Assembly: GCA_046351555.1 (NCBI GenBank)
Contig: JAXLYI010000044.1
Location: forward strand, 1-64,000
DNA from: CAISKJ01 sp046351555
GTDB lineage: Bacteria; Myxococcota_A; Polyangia; Polyangiales; Ga0077539
Length of the DNA stretch: 64,000 nucleotides
Reading direction: 5' to 3'
A program made the translations under genes and the position numbers. Positions within the stretch are counted from its first letter, which is position 1. Every line of letters starts with the position of its first letter. Below the pieces are notes generated by a model. That model was not told the DNA's origin. It saw only the letters and a program-made list of their open reading frames with translations, and did no database searches. Shown here piece after piece: positions 8,114-16,709 of this stretch.

Positions 8114-8977
8114 ATGCGCGACGAATCTGCTCGAACTCCCTTGCGCACCGGGCGTTCACGCGCCGCGGCGGTGTGTGCGTCCGGCCTCGCGGCGTGGCTC
8201 CTCGCCCACGCCGCGTCCGCCCAAGGGCTCGCGGGAACGGTCCCCTTCGGCGACGCGGTCCGTTGGGCCGACGACTCGATGAGCGCGGCGCCGTGGCGCT
8301 TCGACGACCCCGACCTGCTACGCGCCGACGTCACGACGGCCACCTCCGCGGTGCTGGCCGAAGGGGCCACGGTGACGGCCTCGGCCTCGGTCGACCTCGA
8401 CGACGACGGCCGCGACGAGCTCCTGCTCCAGGTCTCCCCCCGCGTCGATCCTGCCCCCGAGAACACCGCCTCCGGCCTGGTGCTGCTTCATCCCTTCGAC
8501 GGACGGTGGCGCGCCCGGGTTCTCGCGCGCGGCGCCCCGTGGTCGCGCGACAGCGTCCGCGACACCCTCCCCGCCGCCCCCTTCGCCTGGAGCCTCGTAC
8601 GCGAGGGCCCGCGACGGCGGTTGGTCATTGGCTACGTGACCGATGTCTTCGGCGAGAACCCCTCCGGCCACGGCCACGACACCTGGGCTCATTCCGCCGC
8701 GCTGCGGGTTCGGCTCGTCGACGGGGAGCCTCGGGTCGACGGCCTCTGCACCTGCAATGACTACCCCGAGCGGGGCTCGGGTGTGTGGCGCTCGTCGCAC
8801 GTCGCGTGCGTCGATGAGTTTGGCAACCCGCGCCCTCCCTCGGCGTGCGACTGGTCGAGCGTCCGCGGGTGGTGGTCGGAAGACATGGGGTCGAGCCCGC
8901 CGTGGCGGGCCCTCCCCGACGCGAGCACCGCCGCGTGGTGCCGCGCCTTCGCGCGCGGACCGCGCCACGCGCTCTGA
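8114..8977 (+). CDS. Secreted protein of unknown function with one Asp-rich loop
   Basis: A 287-residue protein beginning with a long, Arg-rich signal peptide that ends at AHAASAQG. Residues around 95 carry SVDLDDDGRDELLL, a single FG-GAP/VCBS-type calcium loop. The C-terminal part is rich in Trp and Cys and has no family I recognise. The start at 8114 gives an intact signal peptide; its ATG overlaps, on the opposite strand, a possible longer start of the RCC1-like gene, so the two promoters must be back to back. Confidence 0.65.
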   Translation: MRDESARTPLRTGRSRAAAVCASGLAAWLLAHAASAQGLAGTVPFGDAVRWADDSMSAAPWRFDDPDLLRADVTTATSAVLAEGATVTASASVDLDDDGRDELLLQVSPRVDPAPENTASGLVLLHPFDGRWRARVLARGAPWSRDSVRDTLPAAPFAWSLVREGPRRRLVIGYVTDVFGENPSGHGHDTWAHSAALRVRLVDGEPRVDGLCTCNDYPERGSGVWRSSHVACVDEFGNPRPPSACDWSSVRGWWSEDMGSSPPWRALPDASTAAWCRAFARGPRHAL

Positions 8978-9044
8978 GCCATGCCCGTCGCCCCACGCCG
9001 CGACGCGCTTGACGGTGCCTCTCCCCCGGTGCCCTACTCGCCGC

Positions 9045-9698
9045 ATGGCGCGCTACACCTTCTCCGAGCTCGACGCCGCGACGCTCCGCTCGCTCGTGAC
9101 GTTTCGGGACCTCGGGGTGGCGGCCGCGCGCTGGGCCTCGCTGGCGCAGCCCCTCGATGCGCGGGAGCGCGCGCGCATCGACGCGCTGCGGGAGTCCCTC
9201 GTCGACCGGCCGCTCACCCTGCTCAACGAGGCCACGATCTGGTCGCGCGCGATCTACCCCCTGCTCGTGCTCGCGGAGAGCCGCGAGGTGCAGGCGTTCG
9301 CGCAGGTCCCGCTGGAGGCCCGCTTCGCGCGCTTCGAGCTGGCGGGGACGCTCGACGGGGCCCTCGCGACCAGCCTCTCGGGGACGGTCGAGGCGCCCTT
9401 CCTCGTCGTCGTCGAGGCGAAGCGCGGCCTCGAGGCCGTCAACCCGCAGTGGCAGCTGTACGGCGAGATGCTGGCGGCGATGGCGGCCAACGCGGGTTCG
9501 TCGCGCGCGGCGCCCGCCGTCATGTACGGCTGCTACACCGTCAGCGACACCTGGACCTTCGTCCGCGGGGAGGGCGTATCGCTCGACGGCGACCGGCCCG
9601 CGCTGACGGTCGAGAGCTCCCGCGAGTACTCCGAGCGCGCCGAGGCCGAGCAGATCGTCGGCGTCCTCAAGGGGATCGTCCGCGCCGCCCCCCGCTGA
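9045..9698 (+). CDS. Possible PD-(D/E)XK-type nuclease, orphan
   Basis: A 217-residue cytoplasmic protein without signal or membrane segments. The core ELAGTLDGALATSLSG followed by PFLVVVEAKRGLEA and QWQLYGEMLAAM has the order expected of a PD-(D/E)XK fold: an upstream acidic residue, a strand ending in E-A-K, and a Gln/Tyr-containing helix. It also has a Cys/Tyr-rich strand (VMYGCYTV). No methylase or specificity subunit is adjacent, so a restriction role is not supported by context. The fold call rests on a short motif and is inference. Confidence 0.55.
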   Translation: MARYTFSELDAATLRSLVTFRDLGVAAARWASLAQPLDARERARIDALRESLVDRPLTLLNEATIWSRAIYPLLVLAESREVQAFAQVPLEARFARFELAGTLDGALATSLSGTVEAPFLVVVEAKRGLEAVNPQWQLYGEMLAAMAANAGSSRAAPAVMYGCYTVSDTWTFVRGEGVSLDGDRPALTVESSREYSERAEAEQIVGVLKGIVRAAPR

Positions 9699-9777
9699 TC
9701 GCCACCGCCGGTCTGCCCGGACGCAGTATGTCACACGTGCGCGACGCGTCCCCGCCGTTCGCGGTATACCCGCGCGC

Positions 9778-10239
9778 ATGCAACGCATGACGCGGCCCGA
9801 GGTCCAGCGGCTCACCGAGGCGGCGCCCGCCATCCTGCGGGTGTACGAGTCGGTGCTCAACACCATCTTCGACGAGCAGGGCGCGCGCTGGACGGACTTC
9901 AAGCTCCGCGTGGGCGGCGCGATGAGCGCGGTGGAGCTCGCGCTCAACACGCGGCTCCAGACGCGGCGGGCCCTCTGGCACGCGAGCATGGCGCTGATGT
10001 CGCTGAAGGGCGCCGCGCCGCGCGGCAACGACGCGGAGGGCGTCATCGAGACGCTCGCCTCGGTGGCCCACACGCTCTCGATCGTGTCGATCGCGTGCGA
10101 CAGCGAGGTGGCGAGCGAGGAGTCGGTGCGGCAGGCGCAGGCCTTCCTCGCGAAGCTCCCGCCGGGCGAGGTGACGCTGGAGGCGCTGGTGGCGGCGCAC
10201 GAGGCGACCTTCCCCGACGAGCCCGGCGCGCGTCGGTAG
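9778..10239 (+). CDS. Small helical protein of unknown function
   Basis: A 153-residue, predominantly helical soluble protein with no signal peptide. The acidic C-terminal part (IACDSEVASEESVRQAQAFL) faintly recalls the metal-binding helices of TerB-like proteins, which I do not consider sufficient for a name. A second in-frame ATG at 9787 is possible. It stands alone on the plus strand between the nuclease-like gene and a membrane-protein gene, with short spacers on both sides. Confidence 0.6.
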   Translation: MQRMTRPEVQRLTEAAPAILRVYESVLNTIFDEQGARWTDFKLRVGGAMSAVELALNTRLQTRRALWHASMALMSLKGAAPRGNDAEGVIETLASVAHTLSIVSIACDSEVASEESVRQAQAFLAKLPPGEVTLEALVAAHEATFPDEPGARR

Positions 10240-10327
10240 CGCTACCGCGACCGCTCGGCGCCCCGCCGCGACCGCTCGCGCCCGCCGCGCTGGCCGCGCC
10301 GCCCCGCGCGCCCTAGGGTTACGCACC

Positions 10328-11005
10328 ATGGAGCTCCTTTTCGTGCTGGCGATCATCGCCGTGGTGGGCGTGCTCGGGCCGCTGATCGCGTGGGCCTCGG
10401 ACGAGAACGCCGGGCGCTTCCGCTGGGTCCGCGTGCTCCGCTCGACCGAGTCGTTCGACCTCGGCGCCGGGGCCTTCCGCGGCACGCGGGTCGACGTCAC
10501 CAGCGAGCGGACGACGCGCGACCGGGCCCCGCTGTGGGTGCGCCTCGTCGCGTTCACCTGCTACCTCCCGCTCGGCGCGGCGCTGATCGCGGGGCTCCCG
10601 TGGCTGCTCGGCGTGATGTTCCTCTTCGATTCGCCCGGGCACCACTGGGACTTCGAACAGTCGGTCAACGCCGTGCTCGTGCCGGCGTACCCCCTCGGCT
10701 GCTGGGCCGCGGCGCGGATGCACCGCGTCGGCCTCACGCTCCTCGCGGGCGACCTCCGGCCCTTCCGCGAGGCGCTCTCCGCCGCGACCATGGTGGTCGT
10801 CCCGCTCAACGTCGCGATCCTCGCGGCGGCCCTCTGGCTGGCGGCGCGCTTCCCCTACGGCGCGGCGGGGATGCTGATGGTGACGCCGATGCTGACGCTC
10901 ACGCAGTTCGCGCTCGTCGTCGCCGCCGGCCGCCGCCACCTCGGCGATGACGTCGAAGCGCCGGGCGACGACGCCCTCTCCGAGGAGCCCGTGCGGCCCT
11001 CCTGA
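10328..11005 (+). CDS. Integral membrane protein of unknown function
   Basis: A 225-residue inner-membrane protein. Hydrophobic segments occur at about residues 3-22 (LLFVLAIIAVVGVLGPLIAW), 70-97, 115-130, 148-170 and 178-200, so roughly five transmembrane helices. A soluble stretch of about 45 residues follows the first helix, and the tail is acidic (DDVEAPGDDALSEEP). I do not recognise the family. The ATG at 10328 is the only plausible start, as it places the first helix at the very N-terminus. Confidence 0.6.
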   Translation: MELLFVLAIIAVVGVLGPLIAWASDENAGRFRWVRVLRSTESFDLGAGAFRGTRVDVTSERTTRDRAPLWVRLVAFTCYLPLGAALIAGLPWLLGVMFLFDSPGHHWDFEQSVNAVLVPAYPLGCWAAARMHRVGLTLLAGDLRPFREALSAATMVVVPLNVAILAAALWLAARFPYGAAGMLMVTPMLTLTQFALVVAAGRRHLGDDVEAPGDDALSEEPVRPS

Positions 11006-11122
11006 CGCTGTGCTGTGCCGCGCCGTGCCGGTGGCGTGACGTCCGTGCACACCGCGCGCTCCCGCTCCCCGCCCGACCATCCGCCTTTCCGCGCGGCACG
11101 GGCCGTGCGATACGGCCGCCCG

Positions 11123-11677
11123 ATGCACGCCAGACGATCCCTCCGCGCCTCGTTCGTGGTGACCCTCGCGTCGAGCGCCCTGGTGGGCGTCGGTTGCGGG
11201 TCGACCGTGGTCCAGGTGCCCACGCCGCAGGGCGACGCCGGCGCCGACGTGGAGGTGGGGACGGACGCCGAGCTCCCCCGCCCCGACCTCGGCAATCCCC
11301 CGCCCGACCTCCCCGACGCCACGCCCGCGACGTGCCCGCCGACGGTGCCCTCCGGCGCCTGCGACCCGTCGCTCAGCCGCACGTGCACCTACGGCGACTG
11401 CCTCGGGCGCCCCACCACGGAGGCGCGCTGCGTGGGCGGGACGTGGGAGGTGGTGGTGAGCACGTGCAACCCGCCGCCGCCCGACGCCGGGCCACCTCCG
11501 TGCCCGACGACCGTGCCGCCCACCGGCGCGGCGTGCTCCTTCGAAGGGCAGACGTGCACCTGGGGCACCTGCCCCCCGTCGAGCATGAGCTTCGGGATGT
11601 GCTCGGGCGGGCGCTGGGTGGTGGGCATCTCGTCGTGCAACCCGCCGATCGACGCGGGGCCGCCGCCCGACGCGTGA
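11123..11677 (+). CDS. Cys-rich lipoprotein with a duplicated module
   Basis: A 184-residue lipoprotein (signal ending LVGVGC, Cys25) with an acidic Asp/Pro linker of about 45 residues. Two copies of a Cys module of about 45 residues follow. The first runs from CPPTVPSGACDPS to STCNPP, the second from CPTTVPPTGAACS to SSCNPP, each with six cysteines in the same order and each followed by a DAGPPP stretch. The even cysteine count suggests three disulfides per module. Function unknown; such small disulfide lipoproteins are common in myxobacteria. The ATG at 11123 is chosen because it directly begins the signal (MHARRSLRASF). Confidence 0.7.
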   Translation: MHARRSLRASFVVTLASSALVGVGCGSTVVQVPTPQGDAGADVEVGTDAELPRPDLGNPPPDLPDATPATCPPTVPSGACDPSLSRTCTYGDCLGRPTTEARCVGGTWEVVVSTCNPPPPDAGPPPCPTTVPPTGAACSFEGQTCTWGTCPPSSMSFGMCSGGRWVVGISSCNPPIDAGPPPDA

Positions 11678-11731
11678 GGCGCTGAGAATCCCCCTCCGCG
11701 CGGCGGCGCTTCGGTGATACCACCGCGCGCC

Positions 11732-13072
11732 ATGAGCAGGATCTACCGTTCCCTCCCGCCGCCCGGCACCCGGCTCGCGATCGCGTTCTCCGGGGGCCTC
11801 GACACCCGCACGGCCGTCGCCTGGCTCTCGCGCAACGGCCTCGAGGTGTACGCCTACACCGCCGACCTCGCGCAGCCCGACGAGAAGAACCCCGCGGACA
11901 TCCCGCCGATCGCCGACCAGCACGGCGCGAAGCTCTCGCGGCTCGTCGACTGCCGCGAGGCGATGGTGCGCGAGGGGCTCATCGCGCTCCAGTGCGGCGC
12001 CTTCCACCTCTCGGTGGGCGGGAAGAAGTACTTCAACACCACGCCCCTCGGCCGCGCGGTGACGGCCACCGCCATCGTCCGCGCGATGCGCCACGACGAC
12101 GTCCACGTCTTCGGCGACGGCAGCACGCACAAGGGCAACGACATCCAGCGCTTCTACCGCTACGGGATCCTCATCGACCCCGACCTGAAGATCTACAAGC
12201 CCTGGCTCGACACGCGCTTCGTCACCGAGCTCGGCGGGCGCCGCGAGATGAGCGCCTACCTCGACTCGGTGGGCCTCCCGTACACCATGAGCGCCGAGAA
12301 GGCGTACAGCACCGACGCCAACGTGCTCGGCGCGACCCACGAGGCGAAGGACCTCGAGCACCTCGACCAGGGGATGCACATCGTCAACCCGATCATGGGC
12401 GTGGCCCACTGGCGCCCGGAGACGAAGATCGACTTCGAAGACGTCACCATCGCGTTCGAGGCGGGGCGGCCGGTGGCGATCAACGGGCGGCAGTTCCCGT
12501 CGCCCTTCGCGCTCTTCGCGGAGTGCAACGCGATCGGCGGGCGCCACGGCCTCGGCATGAGCGACCAGATCGAGAACCGCGTGATCGACGCCAAGAGCCG
12601 CGGCATCTACGAGGCGCCGGGCATGGCGCTGCTCCACGTCGCGTACGAGCGCATCCTGTCGGCCGTGCACAACGAGGCCACCACCGACCTCTACGTCACC
12701 CTCGGCCGCCGCCTCGGGCGCCTGCTCTACGAGGGCAAGTGGTACGACCCCGAGGCGCTGATGCTCAAGGACGCGCTCACCCGCTGGGTCGCGCCGGCCA
12801 TCACGGGCGAGGTCACGCTCCAGCTCCGCCGCGGCGACGACTACAGCATCCTGCGCACCGAGGCCGCGCACGCCTCCTACGACCCCGACAAGCTCTCGAT
12901 GGAGAAGACCGCGTCGGCCTTCACCCCCGAGGACCGCATCGGCGCCCTGGAGATCCAGAACCTCGCGGTGGGCGACAACCGCGCCCTCCTCCTGCACTAC
13001 GCCGACAACGTCGCGCGCCTCCGCGACAGCGCCGCCACCGACCTCCGCTCCCTCACCGAGAAGGCCGAGTAG
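11732..13072 (+). CDS. argG: Argininosuccinate synthase
   Basis: Joins citrulline and aspartate with ATP to give argininosuccinate, the penultimate step of arginine synthesis, in the cytoplasm. The 446-residue length and the ATP-binding loop AFSGGLDT (18-25) match the longer, Escherichia coli-type subfamily. Other conserved stretches are YTADLAQPDE, the GDGSTHKGND segment that contacts substrate, and EGKWYDPEA. No other arg genes are next to it. Its last 20 bases overlap the 3' end of a convergent gene. The ATG at 11732 starts the conserved N-terminus; an ATA-like extension upstream is not supported. Confidence 0.95.
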   Translation: MSRIYRSLPPPGTRLAIAFSGGLDTRTAVAWLSRNGLEVYAYTADLAQPDEKNPADIPPIADQHGAKLSRLVDCREAMVREGLIALQCGAFHLSVGGKKYFNTTPLGRAVTATAIVRAMRHDDVHVFGDGSTHKGNDIQRFYRYGILIDPDLKIYKPWLDTRFVTELGGRREMSAYLDSVGLPYTMSAEKAYSTDANVLGATHEAKDLEHLDQGMHIVNPIMGVAHWRPETKIDFEDVTIAFEAGRPVAINGRQFPSPFALFAECNAIGGRHGLGMSDQIENRVIDAKSRGIYEAPGMALLHVAYERILSAVHNEATTDLYVTLGRRLGRLLYEGKWYDPEALMLKDALTRWVAPAITGEVTLQLRRGDDYSILRTEAAHASYDPDKLSMEKTASAFTPEDRIGALEIQNLAVGDNRALLLHYADNVARLRDSAATDLRSLTEKAE

Positions 13073-13892
13073 GCCGCGCCGCCGCCGCCCGCAGCGCGGG
13101 CCGACGCGCCGGGGCCGCCGTGCGTGTGGGTTGCGCCGCGCGTGCCGGGGCCGCCGCGGTCGCGCGCGGGGCCGCGGGCCGCGTCGCCACGGCGGCGGGG
13201 GCTTCGGCGGGGAGCGGGATGCGGAGCGTGCGGCCGCCGTCGACGCGGTCGTTGTCGTCGTGCGAGGCGGGCTCGAAGCCGAGCTCGGCGTGGTCATCGG
13301 CCACCGCGAGCGAGCCGCGGACGTAGGAGAGCCCGTCGGGGCCCCGGTGCGTCCGCATCGCGGCGCGCGCGAGGTCGACCAGCACGGCCTCCGCGCGCGT
13401 CGCCACCGCGGCGAAGCGCCCGTCGCGCGAGCGCTCGATGTCCTGGCCCGTCAGCGAGAGGAGCGTCGCGCCCGTCGCCGAGTAGAGCTGCGCGACGCCG
13501 CAGTCGGAGCCGCAGCGCCAGGCGTGCCAGAGGCGGTCGCCGGCCACCCAGGCGAGCTCGCCGCCCGCGCCGGGCGACCAGTGGCCGCGGCGGTTGGCGA
13601 GCTGCGCCTCGCGCGTCGGGACGGCGAAGACGTCGAGCTCGCGCGCGCCGCCGTCGGGCCGCGACCACACGTAGAAGAAGCGCCCCGACGGGCTCACCCG
13701 CGCCTCGACGAACGAGCGGTAGGGCCGCGCCGGGAAGCGCACCCAGGGCTCGCAGCGGGCGCCGCGGCAGCCCTCGACGACGAGGCCGTCGCGGAGCGAA
13801 CCCGCGGGGCGGAGCGTCGGCGGGTCGGCCCGCGCGGCGGGGGCGAGGAGCGTGAGGGAGAGCGCGAGGAGGGGGGCGGTGGGGCGTCGCAC
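13053..13892 (-). CDS. Exported propeller-like protein with basic Ala/Pro tail
   Basis: A 279-residue protein with a signal peptide ending PAARADPP and a body of repeated short strands (VRFPARPYRSFVEARVSPSG, then RDGRFAAVATRAEAVLVDL) that look like WD40-type propeller blades. Two nearby cysteine pairs (EGCRGARCEP and WRCGSDCG) could form disulfides. The last 55 residues are Ala/Pro/Arg repeats. The start is a GTG at 13892, which directly begins the signal. The stop codon lies inside argG, 20 bases upstream of its end. Function unknown. Confidence 0.65.
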   Translation of the reverse strand: MRRPTAPLLALSLTLLAPAARADPPTLRPAGSLRDGLVVEGCRGARCEPWVRFPARPYRSFVEARVSPSGRFFYVWSRPDGGARELDVFAVPTREAQLANRRGHWSPGAGGELAWVAGDRLWHAWRCGSDCGVAQLYSATGATLLSLTGQDIERSRDGRFAAVATRAEAVLVDLARAAMRTHRGPDGLSYVRGSLAVADDHAELGFEPASHDDNDRVDGGRTLRIPLPAEAPAAVATRPAAPRATAAAPARAAQPTRTAAPARRPALRAAAARPTRPSR

Positions 13893-13946
13893 GGCGACGA
13901 CGGAGCTAGCAACGCGCGGGCGCCGCCGTCCAGAAAGCGGCGACGA

Positions 13947-14861
13947 TCAGCGCGGGCAGACGGTGGTGGCGTTGAAGGAGTGGCCCGTCGGCTCGCACAC
14001 GTTGGGCAGCGAGTCGGCGCAGAGCCCGCACGAGACGGGGTAGTCCTGCCCGAAGAAGTTGGCGCACGAGGCCGGCGACGCGGCGGGCAGCTCGCGCGAG
14101 CACGAGGGGTTGACCACCGTGCCCGGGCCCGCGTCGGTCGTGGTGGTGGCGACGGCGACGGGGAAGTTGCGCAGGCAGCCGCAGCAGGTGGTGACCGGGA
14201 AGTTGAACTTCGGGGTCTGCACCGCGACGTTGCCGCCGGTGTGCCCGAAGGCCGACACGCTCAGGATGAGCCGCTTGACGACGTTGGTGTTGTAGCGCGG
14301 CACGCACGTCCCGCGCGGCACGCCGGGCACCTCGGTGATGCCCATCGAGGCCACGCAGATGTCCTGGTAGAGCGCCTCGCCGATCTGCTGCGGCATCGCC
14401 TCGAAGATGGTCGCGCCGTACTGGGCCGTGCCCGAGGTCGCGGCGTTGATGATCAGCGACTGGTACACGGAGAAGGGGTTGTTGAAGGTCGACCCCGCGG
14501 GCTGGTAGAGCGGCCCGGTGGGCGAGTCCTCGTGCACCTCGACGATGTAGCCCTCGATGATCACGGCGTTCGACTCGGGGCGGCCGGCCGAGTTGTCGAG
14601 GCGCGAGACGATGTTGTTCTGGACGAGCGGCGCGAGGTTGTAGGTGCGGCGGAAGGCGAGGTCGAGGATGCCCTCGGTGGTGGTGTTGCCGGAGACGTCG
14701 TTGGTGACGGAGCACACCCCCATCTGGACGACGGGGGCCTTCATCAGCCGGATGTAGACGGAGATCTCGTTGTCCGCGCACCCGGCTCCCGCCGCGAGGG
14801 CGCCGGCCGCGAGGAGGGTGCGGAAGCGAGGGGTTCGGTGGGGTCGGGGCGTGGCAGTCAT
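13947..14861 (-). CDS. Cys-rich lipoprotein of unknown function
   Basis: A 304-residue lipoprotein with the lipobox GAGC (Cys28). Codon use is typical of the window but residue use is not: the body is rich in Asn, Thr and Val, as in extracellular beta proteins. The C-terminal third carries many cysteines, including TTCCGCLRNFP, ASCANFFGQ and SCGLCADSLPNVC. No enzyme motif or named family is visible. It lies downstream of the secretin gene in the same direction but beyond a strong hairpin at 14941-15006, so it is probably a separate transcript. Confidence 0.65.
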   Translation of the reverse strand: MTATPRPHRTPRFRTLLAAGALAAGAGCADNEISVYIRLMKAPVVQMGVCSVTNDVSGNTTTEGILDLAFRRTYNLAPLVQNNIVSRLDNSAGRPESNAVIIEGYIVEVHEDSPTGPLYQPAGSTFNNPFSVYQSLIINAATSGTAQYGATIFEAMPQQIGEALYQDICVASMGITEVPGVPRGTCVPRYNTNVVKRLILSVSAFGHTGGNVAVQTPKFNFPVTTCCGCLRNFPVAVATTTTDAGPGTVVNPSCSRELPAASPASCANFFGQDYPVSCGLCADSLPNVCEPTGHSFNATTVCPR

Positions 14862-14940
14862 GACCGCGAGGATAGGGCAGGCGCGCGCGCTTCGCGACTT
14901 TTGTACCGACGCGCGCGCGGCCGCCGGAGCTCCGACGCGC

Positions 14941-15006
14941 GGAGGCCCCGCCCCCGCCTCCCGACGGCCCTTCGCGGGCTCTCGGGGCGGCGGGGGCGGG
15001 GCCTCC
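14941..15006 (-). terminator. Strong GC-rich hairpin after the secretin gene
   Basis: Bases 14941-14958 (GGAGGCCCCGCCCCCGCC) are the perfect 18-base reverse complement of 14989-15006, with a 30-base loop. It begins 24 bases downstream of the secretin stop on the minus strand. There is no T-run, so if it terminates it does so by stem strength alone or with Rho. Confidence 0.6.
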
Positions 15007-15030
15007 GCGGCGACGAAACGTTGGGGGCGC

Positions 15031-16620
15031 TCAGCGTCCGAGCGCCTCGGCCCGGTTGACGATGCGCGGGGTGATGAAGATCAGCATCTCCGACCGGCGG
15101 TCGGTGGTGCGGCGGCGCTGGAAGAGCAGGCCCAGGATCGGGATGTCGCCGAAGAAGGGCACCTGCTCGACGTTGCGGCCGGTGTTGCGGGTGTAGATCC
15201 CGCCGATGACGGCGGTGCGGCCGTCCTGGATGAAGAGGTCGGTCTCGGCCTCGCGCTTGAGGATGGTGGGGTCGCCGCGGGCGCCGGTGTTGTTGAAGTC
15301 GGGCTCGTCGCGGGTCACGCGGACGTGGATGCTGACGTAGCCGTCGGCGGTGACGTGCGGGCGGACGCGGAGCTGGAGCTTCGCCTCCTGGAAGGCGGTC
15401 TGCACGCCGGCCGCGCTCACCTGGGAGAAGGGGATGAGCGTGCCCTGGGCGATCGACGCCTCGGTGTTGTCGAGCGTGAGGATGCGTGGCGAGCTGACGA
15501 TGCGCAGGACGCCGGAGCTCTCCGCGGCCGAGAGGCGCACGTTGAGGTTGAGGTTCTGCGCGATGGAGCCGAGGGCGAAGCCGATGGCGCCGCCGGCCCC
15601 GGTGCCGACCGCGGCGGGCATGTCGACCGCGAAGTTGGGGTTGGCCACGCGCTGCGAGGTGGGCGAGAGGCCCGCGGTCGGCGAGCTGCCGCTGGTGGCG
15701 CCGCCGGCGGTCGAGAGGTTCGACGGGAAGACGATGCCCGTCGGGTTGCCGGTGGAGCCGCTGGCGGTGAAGTCGCCGCCCCACTGGATGCCGAGGTCGC
15801 GCGAGAACTGGCTCGTCGCCTCGACGATGCGCGCCTCGATGAGCACCTGCGGGGTCTGCGTGTCGAGCGACCGCACGAGCTGCTCGACCTGGTTGAGGTT
15901 GCTCGCGATGTCCCGGACGATCAGCACGTTGGTGCGCGCGTCGACCGAGAGCGAGCCGCGGCTCGACAGGAGCTCCCGGGCGCGCGGGGCCATGTTCTCG
16001 CCGGTGGCGTAGCTCACCGGGATGAGCCGGGTCTCGAGGGGCTCGAGCTGCTGGTTCTGCTTGGCGCGCTCGATCGCGAGCTCGCGCTCCTTGTCGAGCG
16101 TGGACTGCGGGGCGATGCGGATGATGTTGCCGTCGCGCTGCATCCCGAGCGAGCGCGCGGCGAGGATCACCTCGAGCGCACGGTCCCACGGGACGTTGTG
16201 CATGCGGATGGTGACGTTGCCCGACACGTCGTCGGAGGCGACGATGTTGACGTTGCCCACCTCGGCGAGGAGGCGGAGCACGTTGTGGATGTCTGCGTCG
16301 CGCAGGTCGATGTCGATGCGACGTCCGGTCTGCGCGGAGGGCCCGCGCGCGCCGTTGATCTGCATCGGCACGGTGGAGAGGAAGCCCGCCTCCTCGCCCG
16401 TCTCCGAGCGGACGACCACGGGCTCCTCGCGCGCGATCGTCCGCGAGGGCGGTCGCTGCGTCTGGGCCGGTGGCGTCGCCGTCGACGGAGGGAGGGGCTG
16501 GGCGGTCGCGGCGCGCGGCGCGAGCCACGCGAGGGCGACCAGGAGGGGCCCGGCGAGCCGCCACCACGTGGGGGCAGCGCGCGCGGGACCGAGTGACCGC
16601 TGGGGTTGTCTACGGTGCAT
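15031..16620 (-). CDS. pilQ: PilQ-type outer-membrane secretin, short form
   Basis: Forms the outer-membrane pore for type IV pili. The 529-residue protein has a signal (LLVALAWLAPRAATAQ) and a Thr/Pro-rich stretch. Next comes the N0 domain (DLRDADIHNVLRLLAEVGN, then VPWDRALEVILAARSLGM), an N1 domain (RELLSSRGSLSVDARTNVLI), and the secretin core from about residue 265, ending VEQVPFFGDIPILGLLFQ and MLIFITPRIV. Known PilQ proteins usually carry AMIN domains before N0; none is present here, which explains the short length. The ATG at 16620 is preferred over a GTG four codons earlier because TGAGGTCCTGG places GAGG at the right spacing. No other pil gene is adjacent. Confidence 0.88.
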   Translation of the reverse strand: MHRRQPQRSLGPARAAPTWWRLAGPLLVALAWLAPRAATAQPLPPSTATPPAQTQRPPSRTIAREEPVVVRSETGEEAGFLSTVPMQINGARGPSAQTGRRIDIDLRDADIHNVLRLLAEVGNVNIVASDDVSGNVTIRMHNVPWDRALEVILAARSLGMQRDGNIIRIAPQSTLDKERELAIERAKQNQQLEPLETRLIPVSYATGENMAPRARELLSSRGSLSVDARTNVLIVRDIASNLNQVEQLVRSLDTQTPQVLIEARIVEATSQFSRDLGIQWGGDFTASGSTGNPTGIVFPSNLSTAGGATSGSSPTAGLSPTSQRVANPNFAVDMPAAVGTGAGGAIGFALGSIAQNLNLNVRLSAAESSGVLRIVSSPRILTLDNTEASIAQGTLIPFSQVSAAGVQTAFQEAKLQLRVRPHVTADGYVSIHVRVTRDEPDFNNTGARGDPTILKREAETDLFIQDGRTAVIGGIYTRNTGRNVEQVPFFGDIPILGLLFQRRRTTDRRSEMLIFITPRIVNRAEALGR

Positions 16621-16709
16621 CCAGGACCTCACAGAGGGTTCTCCGTGACCCTAGTCGCCCGCCCCGCGCGACCCCGCATTTCCGACATCGATTTTTTGCG
16701 CCGTCGTCG

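Noticed and set aside
10319..13297. A 992-codon leftward frame over argG and the membrane-protein gene
   Set aside because: It has only low-complexity Arg/Gly/His content and is antisense to the clearly functional argG.
16680..16700. T-rich run suggesting a terminator for the pseudokinase gene
   Set aside because: The run of T lies on the plus strand, the wrong strand for a leftward transcript, and has no stem before it.
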